A stretch of DNA of 25,849 bases from a virus. The notes beneath the pieces were generated by a model, which saw nothing but the letters and a program-made list of their open reading frames with translations, made no database searches and was not told where the DNA came from. The stretch spans positions 1-25,849 of the IMG/VR virus record IMGVR_UViG_3300046821_000030; one strand, written 5' to 3'. The position numbers and the translations under genes were made by a program. This document shows, piece after piece, positions 13,447 through 22,313 of this stretch (position 1 is its first letter; each line of letters starts with the position of its first letter).

Positions 13447-14483
13447 AAGTCGCATTGATAACAGATACTCATTTTGGAGCTAAGAAAGGTAATGAAGTTT
13501 ACCTAGAATCTCAGATGCGATTCTTTATCAATCAGTTTATACCGTACCTTAAGAAGCACGGTATAGACACTATCATCCATCTTGGTGACTTCTTTGACAA
13601 TCGGATCAATATAGATTCGAGAGTCCTAAACAATGTCATTGACTTGTTTGAAACTCATCTGAAAGATTTTAAAGTTCATGTTATAGTTGGAAATCACGAT
13701 TCATATTTTGACACAACTATTGAAACCAATTCGGTCAAAACATTAAACACATTTTCAAATGTAACAACCTATAGTAACATTAGTGAAATTGAACTTGGTG
13801 GAAAGAAGATATTGCTTTGTCCTTGGGTTACCAAGAAAGATCAATTCATTTCTACTCTTGATCAGTATAGTTCAGATGTTTGCATGGGTCACTTTGAAAT
13901 CGCCAAGTGTCCTATGTTTAAAGGCCAACCTAACGAACATGGATTAGAGCAATCTATATTCCTATCAAGATTCAAGTTAACTTTATCTGGACACTTCCAC
14001 ACTAGATCAGAGACTAAGTTTAATGGCAATAGATTAATCTACATTGGCAATGCGTTTCAGATGACTAGAAGTGATATTGATGATGAGAGGGGGTTTTCAA
14101 TCTTGGACCTTTCTACATTAAAAATCAAGTTCGTAGAAAATTCTGAATCTATGAAATATGTTAGTTATAACTATCCAGAAGTTTTGACAAAAGAAAATGT
14201 GTACAATAATCATGTAGACATCTCTGTTGTTTATGATGAACGGTATGATGAGGCAGCTGTCCAAAGTTATATCGAAAGATTAGAATCTTTTGGACCAGCT
14301 TTACCAATAAATCTGAAGACTATAAATAGAATCACGATTGAAACTACTGATGATATAGAATCAACAAGTATTTCTGATCTTATAAAAGAGTATTTGCAAA
14401 AATCTGATATTGAAATAGACAGAAGAGACCCTGTTGAAAAATTGATATTGGGCTTATATGAAGAATGTAATTCGGAGAATTGA
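13443..14483 (+). CDS. 47: Recombination nuclease subunit gp47 (Mre11/SbcD-like)
   Basis: This 346-residue protein is the nuclease subunit that pairs with gp46. It carries the calcineurin-type phosphoesterase motifs in order: DTHFG with Asp8 and His10, GDFFDNR with Asp49, GNHDSY with Asn84 and His85, CMGHFE, and SGHFHTR. These residues bind the two metal ions. The IYIGNAFQMTRSDIDDERGF segment is also typical of phage and bacterial SbcD proteins. Length matches T4 gp47 (339). It overlaps gp55 by ATGA, and thioredoxin follows with no gap, so the proteins are probably made from one message. Confidence 0.95.
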   Translation: MKVALITDTHFGAKKGNEVYLESQMRFFINQFIPYLKKHGIDTIIHLGDFFDNRINIDSRVLNNVIDLFETHLKDFKVHVIVGNHDSYFDTTIETNSVKTLNTFSNVTTYSNISEIELGGKKILLCPWVTKKDQFISTLDQYSSDVCMGHFEIAKCPMFKGQPNEHGLEQSIFLSRFKLTLSGHFHTRSETKFNGNRLIYIGNAFQMTRSDIDDERGFSILDLSTLKIKFVENSESMKYVSYNYPEVLTKENVYNNHVDISVVYDERYDEAAVQSYIERLESFGPALPINLKTINRITIETTDDIESTSISDLIKEYLQKSDIEIDRRDPVEKLILGLYEECNSEN

Positions 14484-14816
14484 ATGTTTGTTTTAGAATG
14501 TAATGAAGAATCCTTTGAAGAGTTGGTTGTTAACTCTGATATTCCAGTTGTTGTTGACTTCTACGCACCATGGTGTGGCCCTTGTAAGATGATTAAGCCT
14601 CAGCTTGAAAAACTTGCAGAAAAGTATCAAGGTAAAGTAAAGATTGTTGCTATTGATGCTGACGAGAATCAAGACCTGGTTTCTGAATATCAAGTTCGTA
14701 GTCTTCCAACAATATTGTTTTTCACAGAGACTGCCATAACAAATGATATTTTCGTCGGCACAACATCTCCTTCTAAGTTGGAAGAGAAGATATTAAAACT
14801 TATAGGTGAAGCATGA
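14484..14816 (+). CDS. Thioredoxin
   Basis: This 110-residue protein is a classical thioredoxin. It has VVVDFYAPWCGPCKMIKP with the redox pair Cys31 and Cys34, the buried-acid region before it, and the cis-proline SLPTILFF segment later. It reduces disulfides in the cytoplasm; in phages it usually serves the phage ribonucleotide reductase or, as host thioredoxin does in T7, binds a polymerase. No reductase is in this window, so the partner is unknown. GGAG lies just before the ATG, which directly follows the gp47 stop, and the last codons overlap the glycosyltransferase start. Confidence 0.93.
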   Translation: MFVLECNEESFEELVVNSDIPVVVDFYAPWCGPCKMIKPQLEKLAEKYQGKVKIVAIDADENQDLVSEYQVRSLPTILFFTETAITNDIFVGTTSPSKLEEKILKLIGEA

Positions 14817-16003
14817 GTCTAAAAGATTTCAAAGAAAGTGTTCAGAGTTTGACAGCGGACAACGAGCCATCTGTACATAAAACAATTACACCTATTAAGA
14901 AGAACGTCCTTCTTAGTTTTGTGTCGGACGCTACTGGATGTGGACATATCCGAAATGTATTTCCTCTAACTTATCTCAATGCGTTATTCGGAAAGAATGC
15001 TGATATTATCCCAATCATATCTCCAATGTTTGTCTTCCAAGAAGATATTTTGGTAAGAACAAAAACTATTTTGTTCCAGCGTCAAATGTCTCCAGAACAT
15101 TATCAGATTGTTCTGAAGTACAAGGAAGCTCAACCTCGATATGGTTATAAGATGGTCTATGATATAGATGATTTTATCTGGGGTAGAAATGAACTCCAGG
15201 GTGGATCTAAGGAAGATGGTGTTCCTAGTTACAATTTTGGTTGGAAAGGAATTACTGATACTATAAAGTATCACTCTTTGGAAATAATCAAATTGATGGA
15301 TAGTGTTACAGTATCTTCAGAATATCTCAAGTATCATTTGAGTGAAGTTGAAGGAATCAAAGTTCCTATCAATGTTCTACATAATTCCATTCCAATGTAC
15401 TTCTGGGGTAATACTAGAAAGAAGGGTAAGGTTAATCCGATCAAGACTCCAAGAGTTCTTTATACTGGATCACCAACACATTATAACAACCAAGACAAGC
15501 TTCTTGGTGACTTTGATAATTCCTATAAGGACTTCATCATAAAGAATGTAAATGCTGGTAAGATTCAATTCACTTGCATGGGAGATCTTCCATGGTTCTT
15601 TGAAGGGATTAAAGATAAGATCACAGTCATTCCTTGGTTGAACTCTTATCAGTACCACTTGGGTGTGAAGGGTGCTAATGCGGACTTTGCAATTGGACCT
15701 CTTGTCAGAAACAATTTCAATTACTCCAAGTCTTACATCAAATACCAAGAAGCTTGCGCTGAAGGTATTCCTTTCGTAGGATCTGTATTTACAAACGGTA
15801 AGCCAAGTCCTTACGATGTTTGCAAACTCAAGACTCCTGACACTGTTACTGTTGAGCAAATTGAAAATATAGTATTCGGTCTTAGCAATGATGTTGCCGC
15901 TTACAATAAAATCATAGCTGATCAGTATAGATGGATTGATACCACTGGTGGATATCTTGAGTCTGCAAAATATGTTCAGAGTTTGACAGCGAATTATTTC
16001 TAA
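14813..16003 (+). CDS. Putative glycosyltransferase (GT-B type)
   Basis: This 396-residue protein resembles GT-B fold glycosyltransferases. An N-terminal Rossmann-like strand (NVLLSFVSDATGCGHIRNVF) is followed by YDIDDFIWG. The segment VSSEYLKYHLSE and PINVLHNSIP resembles the inter-domain region of family 4-like enzymes. The C-terminal domain has RVLYTGSPTHYN and YIKYQEACAEGIPFVGSVF, where the second acidic pair of the nucleotide-sugar site usually lies. The substrate cannot be read from sequence: it could modify phage DNA, a virion protein or a host glycan. T4 keeps its DNA alpha-glucosyltransferase near genes 47 and 55, but this protein does not look like that enzyme. It overlaps thioredoxin by ATGA. 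Confidence 0.6.
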   Translation: MSLKDFKESVQSLTADNEPSVHKTITPIKKNVLLSFVSDATGCGHIRNVFPLTYLNALFGKNADIIPIISPMFVFQEDILVRTKTILFQRQMSPEHYQIVLKYKEAQPRYGYKMVYDIDDFIWGRNELQGGSKEDGVPSYNFGWKGITDTIKYHSLEIIKLMDSVTVSSEYLKYHLSEVEGIKVPINVLHNSIPMYFWGNTRKKGKVNPIKTPRVLYTGSPTHYNNQDKLLGDFDNSYKDFIIKNVNAGKIQFTCMGDLPWFFEGIKDKITVIPWLNSYQYHLGVKGANADFAIGPLVRNNFNYSKSYIKYQEACAEGIPFVGSVFTNGKPSPYDVCKLKTPDTVTVEQIENIVFGLSNDVAAYNKIIADQYRWIDTTGGYLESAKYVQSLTANYF

Positions 16004-16012
16004 GGATCAAAT

Positions 16013-16429
16013 ATGATTGAAAAATACTATCCAATCACAATGTGTGGAGCATACTTTACTTCCGAGTATATTGATGTAATTAAGAAAATAACTTTCGGTA
16101 TGACAGATGATGACGGTGATTTTGAAATAGTAGATCATGTAAAGGCTTTCCTTGAAACTGAAACTGATATGTCTCAATATCCAGACTACATGAAAGAAAT
16201 TGTCATGGTCGGTAATGATGACATTCTTTACGAAGAAAAGGATATTGAAGAGGGATACTACATCGGTATTCCTTTCTTTGAAGTTCCTGAACACTTCTCA
16301 GTCAAAAGAGTTTGTATAGATGTGCGGAACTTATTCGTATCATCTGGATTGATATCCGATGATATGCATCCAGACACCATACGAGTCTTTAGCAAGATCC
16401 TTAAGGTTGAAGAGAATGTGGAAGCTTAA
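16013..16429 (+). CDS. Unknown acidic protein
   Basis: This 138-residue protein was not recognised. It is acidic, rich in Asp, Glu, Ile and aromatic residues, with segments such as GMTDDDGDFEIVDHVKAFLE and VGNDDILYEEKDIEEGYYIG. It looks globular, with no membrane segment and only isolated cysteines. AAGGATCAAAT before the ATG is a good ribosome binding site. It follows the glycosyltransferase by 9 bases and overlaps the next gene, so it belongs to the same operon. Confidence 0.6.
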   Translation: MIEKYYPITMCGAYFTSEYIDVIKKITFGMTDDDGDFEIVDHVKAFLETETDMSQYPDYMKEIVMVGNDDILYEEKDIEEGYYIGIPFFEVPEHFSVKRVCIDVRNLFVSSGLISDDMHPDTIRVFSKILKVEENVEA

Positions 16430-16670
16430 AGAGTTTCTCGGAAACATTGTAAAGTTTCTGAAATCGGTCTTAGGACCAAAAGCAAGTGATTCAGTCTATA
16501 AGAAAAGGCTGGACACTTGCTTTTCTTGTACATGGAACATTACAAAAGGTGATAGTAATTATTGTCGAGAGTGTGGATGTCCTAAAACAAAACTATGGCC
16601 GTTCTCAGAATTAAAAAGAAAATGCCGTTATAAGAATGCTAATTGTCCAAGACAGAAGTGGATTGAATAA
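16416..16670 (+). CDS. Small zinc-ribbon protein
   Basis: This protein of 84 residues starts at the ATG at 16416 (MWKLKEFLGNIVKFLKSVLG), which overlaps the end of the previous gene and has AAGG upstream. An earlier in-frame Met at 16359 lies deep in the previous gene and is less likely. After an amphipathic helix come CFSCTWN, then YCRECGCPKTK, then KCRYKNANCP, giving at least seven cysteines spaced as in a zinc ribbon. Such small ribbon proteins are common in phages and may bind nucleic acid or another protein; the role is unknown. It is the last gene before a new promoter. Confidence 0.6.
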   Translation: MWKLKEFLGNIVKFLKSVLGPKASDSVYKKRLDTCFSCTWNITKGDSNYCRECGCPKTKLWPFSELKRKCRYKNANCPRQKWIE

Positions 16671-16674
16671 CTGG

Positions 16675-16703
16675 TTGTTCTCACAAATTTAAAATGCTAT
16701 AAT
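16675..16703 (+). promoter_or_regulatory. Sigma70-type promoter for the DHH-polymerase-uvsX unit
   Basis: TTGTTC (16675-16680) and a perfect TATAAT (16698-16703) are separated by exactly 17 bases. The 18 bases ending in TATAAT differ at one position from those of the promoter at 22314-22342, so both probably belong to one early or middle class read by host polymerase. The ribosome binding site of the next gene, AAAGGA, lies downstream. Confidence 0.8.
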
Positions 16704-16727
16704 TCGTATTCGTGAAAGGATGCGAAA

Positions 16728-17639
16728 ATGAATGTGGTTCAAAATTATAAAAAGTTATTAGATAGAAATGCCAGAGTCCTTAATGTATACCATAAGGATC
16801 TCGATGGATGCGCTTCTTCTATTGTAGTTAAAAATGTTTTCCGTAATGTGGAGTATAAAGACCTTCGTTACGGATTTGTTGATAAGTATCTCGCTACAGT
16901 TGATTACAACCGATATGATGTTGTATTGTTGACTGACATCTCTCCAGAAACTCCAGAGCCGTTTACATTTTCTGATAAGATATTCCTATTAGATCATCAC
17001 GACTCTGCTGTTGGATTTCATAACCCTGAGAAGAATAGAATTGTCGTTCCTGGGGAATCTGCAGCCAGACTTGTAAAAAAGTTCTTTGAGAATCTCCATG
17101 ATTTAGATATGAGTTATTTAGATGTTTTTTGTTCCGCTGTGAACGATTATGATATGTGGATAAACAGTATTCCGGAGGGTTGGATGCTAAATGAACTTTA
17201 CTTCAAACTCTGGGATGAAAAGTTTAGAAACAGATTCAAATCAGGTAACATGATTCTCACAGACGAAGAAAAATCTTATATCAAGGAACGAAGAATGGCT
17301 CTTATTGAAAGATATAATAGCCTTACAATATATGATTCAGATATCATAAATGGTTGCTTCTTCTTCTCAACAAACTTTGTTAATGATCTATGCCATAAAC
17401 TTATTTCTGAAAAGAAGTATGACTTTACAGTGTGCATTAATCCAAAGACCAAGAACTGCTCTGTGAGGACAAGTGACCGAATTGATATGCACATTGGAAA
17501 TATTCTAAAAGAGATTGACTTAGGTGGTGGACACCCACACGCCGCAGGTTTCATGGTAGAAGAGTATGAAGATGTGGAAGACAGTATTAATAAGATTGAA
17601 AAACATCTTAGGGACAACTATCCCCAAATAAGGAAATAA
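16728..17639 (+). CDS. DHH-family phosphoesterase (RecJ/NrnA-like)
   Basis: This 303-residue protein has the DHH phosphoesterase motifs: HKDLDGCASS with Asp24 and Asp26, LLTDIS with Asp70, LLDHHDSA with Asp89-His90-His91, and SAVNDYDMW around 137-144. The C-terminal DHHA1-type substrate-binding motif GGGHPHAAGF is present near residue 270. The family includes RecJ single-strand exonucleases, NrnA-type enzymes that degrade very short RNAs, and cyclic dinucleotide phosphodiesterases. The compact size fits NrnA better than RecJ, but the substrate cannot be fixed. It is first in a unit with DNA polymerase and uvsX, so a role in nucleic acid turnover or in removing a signalling nucleotide is plausible. 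Confidence 0.85.
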   Translation: MNVVQNYKKLLDRNARVLNVYHKDLDGCASSIVVKNVFRNVEYKDLRYGFVDKYLATVDYNRYDVVLLTDISPETPEPFTFSDKIFLLDHHDSAVGFHNPEKNRIVVPGESAARLVKKFFENLHDLDMSYLDVFCSAVNDYDMWINSIPEGWMLNELYFKLWDEKFRNRFKSGNMILTDEEKSYIKERRMALIERYNSLTIYDSDIINGCFFFSTNFVNDLCHKLISEKKYDFTVCINPKTKNCSVRTSDRIDMHIGNILKEIDLGGGHPHAAGFMVEEYEDVEDSINKIEKHLRDNYPQIRK

Positions 17640-17641
17640 CA

Positions 17642-20230
17642 TTGTTTACCAACATATATTATGATGAATATAAAGGAAAGATGCATCTATGGGAACTAAA
17701 CGAACAAGGTAGAATACAGCACATCGTTGAAGACCATCAGATAGAATATTATGTTGAGGACGACACAAAACGATCACATACTACAGATATCTATGGTACA
17801 CCAGTAACAAAGAAAATAGCTTCTTCAAGAAAGTCGTTGAAGGAGTTGAGAAACAGTAATGTTAAAATGTACGAATCAGATATCTCGGAAGAGGTTAAGT
17901 TCTTACATAAGAGATATGCTGATAATGACTTTCGACCAAATGTAAATAATTACAAGGTTGCCAATATTGATATTGAAATTCAATCTGGTAATGAGTTCCC
18001 TGAACCAGATGATGCTAAGTATCCTGTCAATCTAATCACCATTGATCTGATACGACAAGATAAGTTCATAACACTTGGCTTGGAACCTTATACTGGTGAT
18101 ATGAATACTTGGACGAACTTCGAGTACATTCATTGTCCAACAGAAGAAATGTTACTTACAAGATTCTGTGATATTCTGAAGAAAGAAAAAGTTCAGATCA
18201 TCACTGGTTGGAATGTTGCAGACTTTGATATTAAGTATATCTGCAATAGAATAGAGAATCTAGGTATTGCTGACATGGCATGTATGTCTCCAATAGGAAG
18301 AGTTATAAAGAATCGCAAGGGTATGTTTACTATCCCTGGCATCGCAGTATTGTGCTTGATGGAACTATATAAAAAGTTCTCATACCAAAATCAATCATCT
18401 TACTCTCTTAACTATATCGGATTGCAAGAAGTCGGTGAAGGTAAGTTAGATTTTGAAGGTCAGATCAATGATCTTTGGGCAAGAGACTGGAACCTTTTCG
18501 TAGACTATAACGTACAAGACTGTGTGCTTGTAAGGAAGATAGAGAAGAAGAGGAAGTTCATTGACCTTGTAATTAATCTTTGTACACAGACTAGAACCCC
18601 TTTTGGTAAAGTATTCTCAACCATCGCAATTGTTGAAGGCTATATGCTCAGATATATGCACCGTGAACACATGGTGTTTTCTGATAGTCCTTTCGATAAT
18701 GATGATGAGGAAGAAACTATTGAAGGTGGATATGTTGAAACTCACCCTGGGTTCTATAACTTCCTACTTTCAATTGACGCAACTTCTGAATATCCAACTC
18801 TTGTCCGAATGATAAACATATCTCCAGAGACGAAGGTGTGGCATCCATCAGAAAGAGATATTCCGAATCTAATCAAAGCACACACTCCTGGTTTGTACTA
18901 TAGGAAAGAACAAGGAATTATACCAAAGATTGTGACCGACATCTTTAACTCAAGAAAAGAGTTTAAGGCGTTGATGGAATTGGCAGCAGAGAATAAAGAT
19001 AGAGAATTGGAAGAATATTATGATGCTCAACAGCTAGTAAGAAAGATTTTGATTAACTCCATCTACGGTTGCTTGGCTAATAAGTTCTTCCACTTCTTTG
19101 ATTTGGATAATGCTGCAGAGATCACTCTTGGTGGCAGAACTGCGATTCAATATATTGCTAACTGCATAAATGAATACTTCTCAAAATCATTTCCAGAACA
19201 TGCTGATATGTATTATCCAAACACCAAAATCAAGGTTGGGGATGTTCCAAACAGACTTGTGAGAGTTATAGATACAGATTCAAATTATATTTGGTTTGAA
19301 CACGTTTACAAAATGACTAGATCAGAGAATCAATCATTCTTGGATTGGTCACTCGACTTTGAAGAAAGAATATTCAATCCATTCCTCAACAGATGTATGG
19401 ACATCTATGCTGAAAGATATAACACAAAGAATCTTCTGTTCTTCAAACGAGAAAAGATTATCCTTAAACAATATGTTCAGGCTAAGAAAAAATATGCCAC
19501 TCTAATCATAGCCAATGAGAAGAAGATTTATAAAGAACCAACTTTAAAGATCACTGGCATTGAAATTAATAAATCAGATCTCTGTGCATATAGCAGAAAG
19601 AAGATTAAAGTCCTATTGGAAATTATGTTCGAGGGTGATGAGTTCTGCGTTCCTAACAAAGATAAAATGCAGGAATACATCAGAAAATGCTATAAAGAGT
19701 TTAAGAAACAGACCATAGAAGATATATCTGCTCCTAAGGGAGTTAATGATTATGATGGTTATTACAAGGGCTTGAAGCTAACACTGAATGATGGTACCCT
19801 TGTTTATGTCAAAACTGAAAAGTTCTCTTCCGCAAAGAAGGGTGATCCTTTTGGAAAGAGTGCAACTATCGTAAAGAAAGAACCATTCACAGCTGATATG
19901 GAAACTTATATCTCTGGTACTCCTATGCACAATAGAGCTGCCATAGTATATAATTTCATTATCAAATCTGAACAACTACCCTACATGGAAATCTTCAACG
20001 GCACGAAATTGAAATATGTTTTCGTGGAAAGTAAAAATAAATATAAGACCAATGTAGTTGGATACATTGGAAATTATCCGAAAGAGTTTAACAAAATATT
20101 CAAGATTGATTTCAATGAACAGTTTGAAAAACAATTTAGAGCCATCGCACAGAGAATGTTCGATACTCTAGACTTCGGAGTTATAACACTAAAAGACAGT
20201 AAAATAGTAAGTATAATAGAGGAAGATTAA
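17642..20230 (+). CDS. 43: Family B DNA polymerase gp43
   Basis: This 862-residue protein is the replicative polymerase with 3'-5' proofreading. The start is a TTG codon at 17642 with AAGGAAATAACA upstream. Exonuclease motifs are VANIDIEI (Asp110, Glu112), TGWNVADFDIKYI and YNVQDCVLV. Polymerase motif A is SIDATSEYP (Asp379), motif B is LVRKILINSIYG, and motif C is RVIDTDSNY (Asp544, Asp546). Two usual residues differ: motif A is normally SLYP and here SEYP, and motif C normally has Gly before DTDS and here Ile543. The metal-binding aspartates are kept. Length is slightly under T4 gp43 (898). uvsX follows directly. Confidence 0.96.
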   Translation: MFTNIYYDEYKGKMHLWELNEQGRIQHIVEDHQIEYYVEDDTKRSHTTDIYGTPVTKKIASSRKSLKELRNSNVKMYESDISEEVKFLHKRYADNDFRPNVNNYKVANIDIEIQSGNEFPEPDDAKYPVNLITIDLIRQDKFITLGLEPYTGDMNTWTNFEYIHCPTEEMLLTRFCDILKKEKVQIITGWNVADFDIKYICNRIENLGIADMACMSPIGRVIKNRKGMFTIPGIAVLCLMELYKKFSYQNQSSYSLNYIGLQEVGEGKLDFEGQINDLWARDWNLFVDYNVQDCVLVRKIEKKRKFIDLVINLCTQTRTPFGKVFSTIAIVEGYMLRYMHREHMVFSDSPFDNDDEEETIEGGYVETHPGFYNFLLSIDATSEYPTLVRMINISPETKVWHPSERDIPNLIKAHTPGLYYRKEQGIIPKIVTDIFNSRKEFKALMELAAENKDRELEEYYDAQQLVRKILINSIYGCLANKFFHFFDLDNAAEITLGGRTAIQYIANCINEYFSKSFPEHADMYYPNTKIKVGDVPNRLVRVIDTDSNYIWFEHVYKMTRSENQSFLDWSLDFEERIFNPFLNRCMDIYAERYNTKNLLFFKREKIILKQYVQAKKKYATLIIANEKKIYKEPTLKITGIEINKSDLCAYSRKKIKVLLEIMFEGDEFCVPNKDKMQEYIRKCYKEFKKQTIEDISAPKGVNDYDGYYKGLKLTLNDGTLVYVKTEKFSSAKKGDPFGKSATIVKKEPFTADMETYISGTPMHNRAAIVYNFIIKSEQLPYMEIFNGTKLKYVFVESKNKYKTNVVGYIGNYPKEFNKIFKIDFNEQFEKQFRAIAQRMFDTLDFGVITLKDSKIVSIIEED

Positions 20231-21334
20231 ATGAAAAAAGATAACCTAATTAATAGCAAAGCAAGTTCCTTGATGGAAAGAATTATGAAGAATAGCACTA
20301 TCAAAAAGACAGAAACTTTGGTAGATTCAACAATTCTTCAAGAGAAACCACAGATTCCTACACACATACCTATGATGAATCTCGCATTGGGTGGAAGACT
20401 TAACGGAGGATTAACAGCAGGTATAACTACCATCGCTGGTCCTTCCAGACACTTTAAAACATCATTCGCACTTGTTATGGTAGCAGCATATCTTAATTCG
20501 GATCCAGAAGCAGTTTGTGTATTCTTGGATAATGAATTTGGTGCTAAGAAAAGCTACTTTGAACAGTATGGTGTGGACATCAATAGAGTTATCCATATAC
20601 CTTTTGAGGACGTGGAACAGTTGACGTTTGAAAGTATGAAGCAGTTAAGCGAACTTACGGAAAAGGATAAAGTTATATTTCTTATTGATTCTGTTGGTAA
20701 TGCCGCATCAAAGAGGGAACTCGATAATGCTCTTGCCGAGAAGAGCGCATTGGATATGACCAGAGCAAAGTCTCTAAAGGCTTACTTTCGAATGGTTACT
20801 CCTGTTCTTAACATTAAGGATATACCAATGATTTGCGTGGCGCATACTTATAAAACGATGGAGATATATTCTAAGGATGTTGTAGGTTCTGGTGTTGGTA
20901 TCATTTATGCCTCAAATACTGTATGGATCATAAATAAGAATCAATTGAAAGAGAAGGAGGATGTTACTGGGTCCAAGTTCATAATTAAGATTGAAAAGTC
21001 TCGATATGTCCGAGAGAGGTCACAGTTCCCAATCACAGTGAGATGGAACACAGGCATCGCCAAGTGGTCTGGTTTCGAGGACCTAGCTCTTGAACTTGGA
21101 ATTATATATAGCTCAAAGATTTCAAGGTCCGGTGCATACTCTTATGACACTATCTCAGGTGAGACTATGCAGGTGCTTGCGTCCGAAGTTGATTCTAATG
21201 ACAAGTTCTGGGAAACAGTCATTAAAGAAACTGATCTACTTGAGAGAATGGAAGCTATGTATGCCATAGGAAAAGTTCCGATGGATCAAGTCGTTTTTAA
21301 TGAGGACTTCTCTGAGGAAGAAGCTGCTGTATAA
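20231..21334 (+). CDS. uvsX: RecA-like recombinase UvsX
   Basis: This 367-residue protein is the T4-type strand-exchange protein UvsX. The Walker A is GPSRHFKTS (70-78), close to the phage form. A Walker B-like VIFLIDSVGNAASKRELDNA follows, and PMICVAHTYKT and GSGVGIIYASNTVWII are typical UvsX blocks. T4 UvsX is 391 residues. The gene starts right after the polymerase stop with GAGGAAG upstream, so it is probably coupled. It acts with UvsY and gp32, both encoded here. A strong terminator follows its stop. Confidence 0.95.
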   Translation: MKKDNLINSKASSLMERIMKNSTIKKTETLVDSTILQEKPQIPTHIPMMNLALGGRLNGGLTAGITTIAGPSRHFKTSFALVMVAAYLNSDPEAVCVFLDNEFGAKKSYFEQYGVDINRVIHIPFEDVEQLTFESMKQLSELTEKDKVIFLIDSVGNAASKRELDNALAEKSALDMTRAKSLKAYFRMVTPVLNIKDIPMICVAHTYKTMEIYSKDVVGSGVGIIYASNTVWIINKNQLKEKEDVTGSKFIIKIEKSRYVRERSQFPITVRWNTGIAKWSGFEDLALELGIIYSSKISRSGAYSYDTISGETMQVLASEVDSNDKFWETVIKETDLLERMEAMYAIGKVPMDQVVFNEDFSEEEAAV

Positions 21335-21343
21335 TTGAGTCTG

Positions 21344-21374
21344 AAGGGAGATGAATATTCATCTCCCTTTTCTT
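21344..21374 (+). terminator. Strong rho-independent terminator after uvsX
   Basis: A perfect 22-base palindrome (21346-21367) with GGGAGATG and CATCTCCC arms is followed by TTTTCTT. This is a textbook terminator for the DHH-gp43-uvsX transcript. It also separates that unit from the homing endonuclease gene that begins 15 bases later. Confidence 0.92.
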
Positions 21375-21389
21375 ATATAAGGTATAAAG

Positions 21390-22310
21390 ATGCACTGTGT
21401 TTATAAAATAACTTTTATTGAAAGAGAAAGACAGAATATCTATCCATGTTACTACATTGGATCAAAAGGTAATGTGGATGTTCGTGATGGTGTGATGTAT
21501 AGAGTTGGTAGAAAGAAACCTTATTGGGGAAGCCCGTCAGATAAGTCTTATCCAGAAGCACTTAAAGAACCAAAGAAAATGGAAGTACTGAAATACTTTG
21601 AAGATTACACTGAATGTTTGTCATATGAACGTGCTGTTCATATTGAAAATGATGTGATAATAAATCCAAAATATTTTAATAAGAATTATGCTGTAGAAGG
21701 AACATATAGCCATCCAGATTACGGATCATTTAAACATAATGAAACTGGTAAGACTATTAGACTGCCATTAGATCACGCAATGGTTTTAAATGGAACTTAT
21801 GTTGGTTCTACTAAAGGTGTTCATCAAACAGAAAAGTGTAAAGAGAAGAAGAAACGATTTGGTAAAGATAATCATTTTTATGGAAAAGAGCATACTACAG
21901 AATCTAAGAAAAAAATTGTTGATGGTCAAAATGAATGGAAAACAAAGAATCCAGAAGCGTATGCTGAACATATAGAAAATGTTAGGGCTCATATGACCAG
22001 AGTCAGTCGAGGAGTTCCAAAATCAGAAGACCATAAGAATAAAATTGGCCGTAAAGGTATGGCGATGATTAAGAATATTGAGACTGGTGAAGTTAAAAGA
22101 TTGTATATGACTTCTGATGAGTATATTAATAGAGATAAGAAACTTTGGAAAACACCTTATCAAATTTCATGTGATAATGGTACTGTTCCAAAGGTAAAAT
22201 GTGATCATTGTGGGAATATGTTCAATAGTGCCATGCACACCAGATGGCATGGAGATAACTGTAAGATGAAGCCAAAAGATTCATCCAAGTTAATAGACAT
22301 AATAGAATAA
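21390..22310 (+). CDS. GIY-YIG homing endonuclease with NUMOD3 motifs and a zinc finger
   Basis: This 306-residue protein looks like a free-standing phage homing endonuclease. The N-terminus has the GIY-YIG layout: VYKITFI, CYYIGSKGN (20-28), then PYWGSPSDKSYPEA. The middle has NUMOD3-like DNA-binding repeats, HFYGKEHTTESKKKI and a second RGVPKSEDHKNKIGRKG. The C-terminus has a zinc finger of the form C-x2-C-x8-H-x3-H-x3-C (271-291) ending RWHGDNCK, common on phage homing enzymes. Such proteins cut a site in related genomes lacking the gene, so the gene spreads by recombination. It sits between uvsX and gp41, flanked by a terminator and a promoter. AAGG lies before the ATG; no clear promoter of its own was seen. 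Confidence 0.85.
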   Translation: MHCVYKITFIERERQNIYPCYYIGSKGNVDVRDGVMYRVGRKKPYWGSPSDKSYPEALKEPKKMEVLKYFEDYTECLSYERAVHIENDVIINPKYFNKNYAVEGTYSHPDYGSFKHNETGKTIRLPLDHAMVLNGTYVGSTKGVHQTEKCKEKKKRFGKDNHFYGKEHTTESKKKIVDGQNEWKTKNPEAYAEHIENVRAHMTRVSRGVPKSEDHKNKIGRKGMAMIKNIETGEVKRLYMTSDEYINRDKKLWKTPYQISCDNGTVPKVKCDHCGNMFNSAMHTRWHGDNCKMKPKDSSKLIDIIE

Positions 22311-22313
22311 CTG

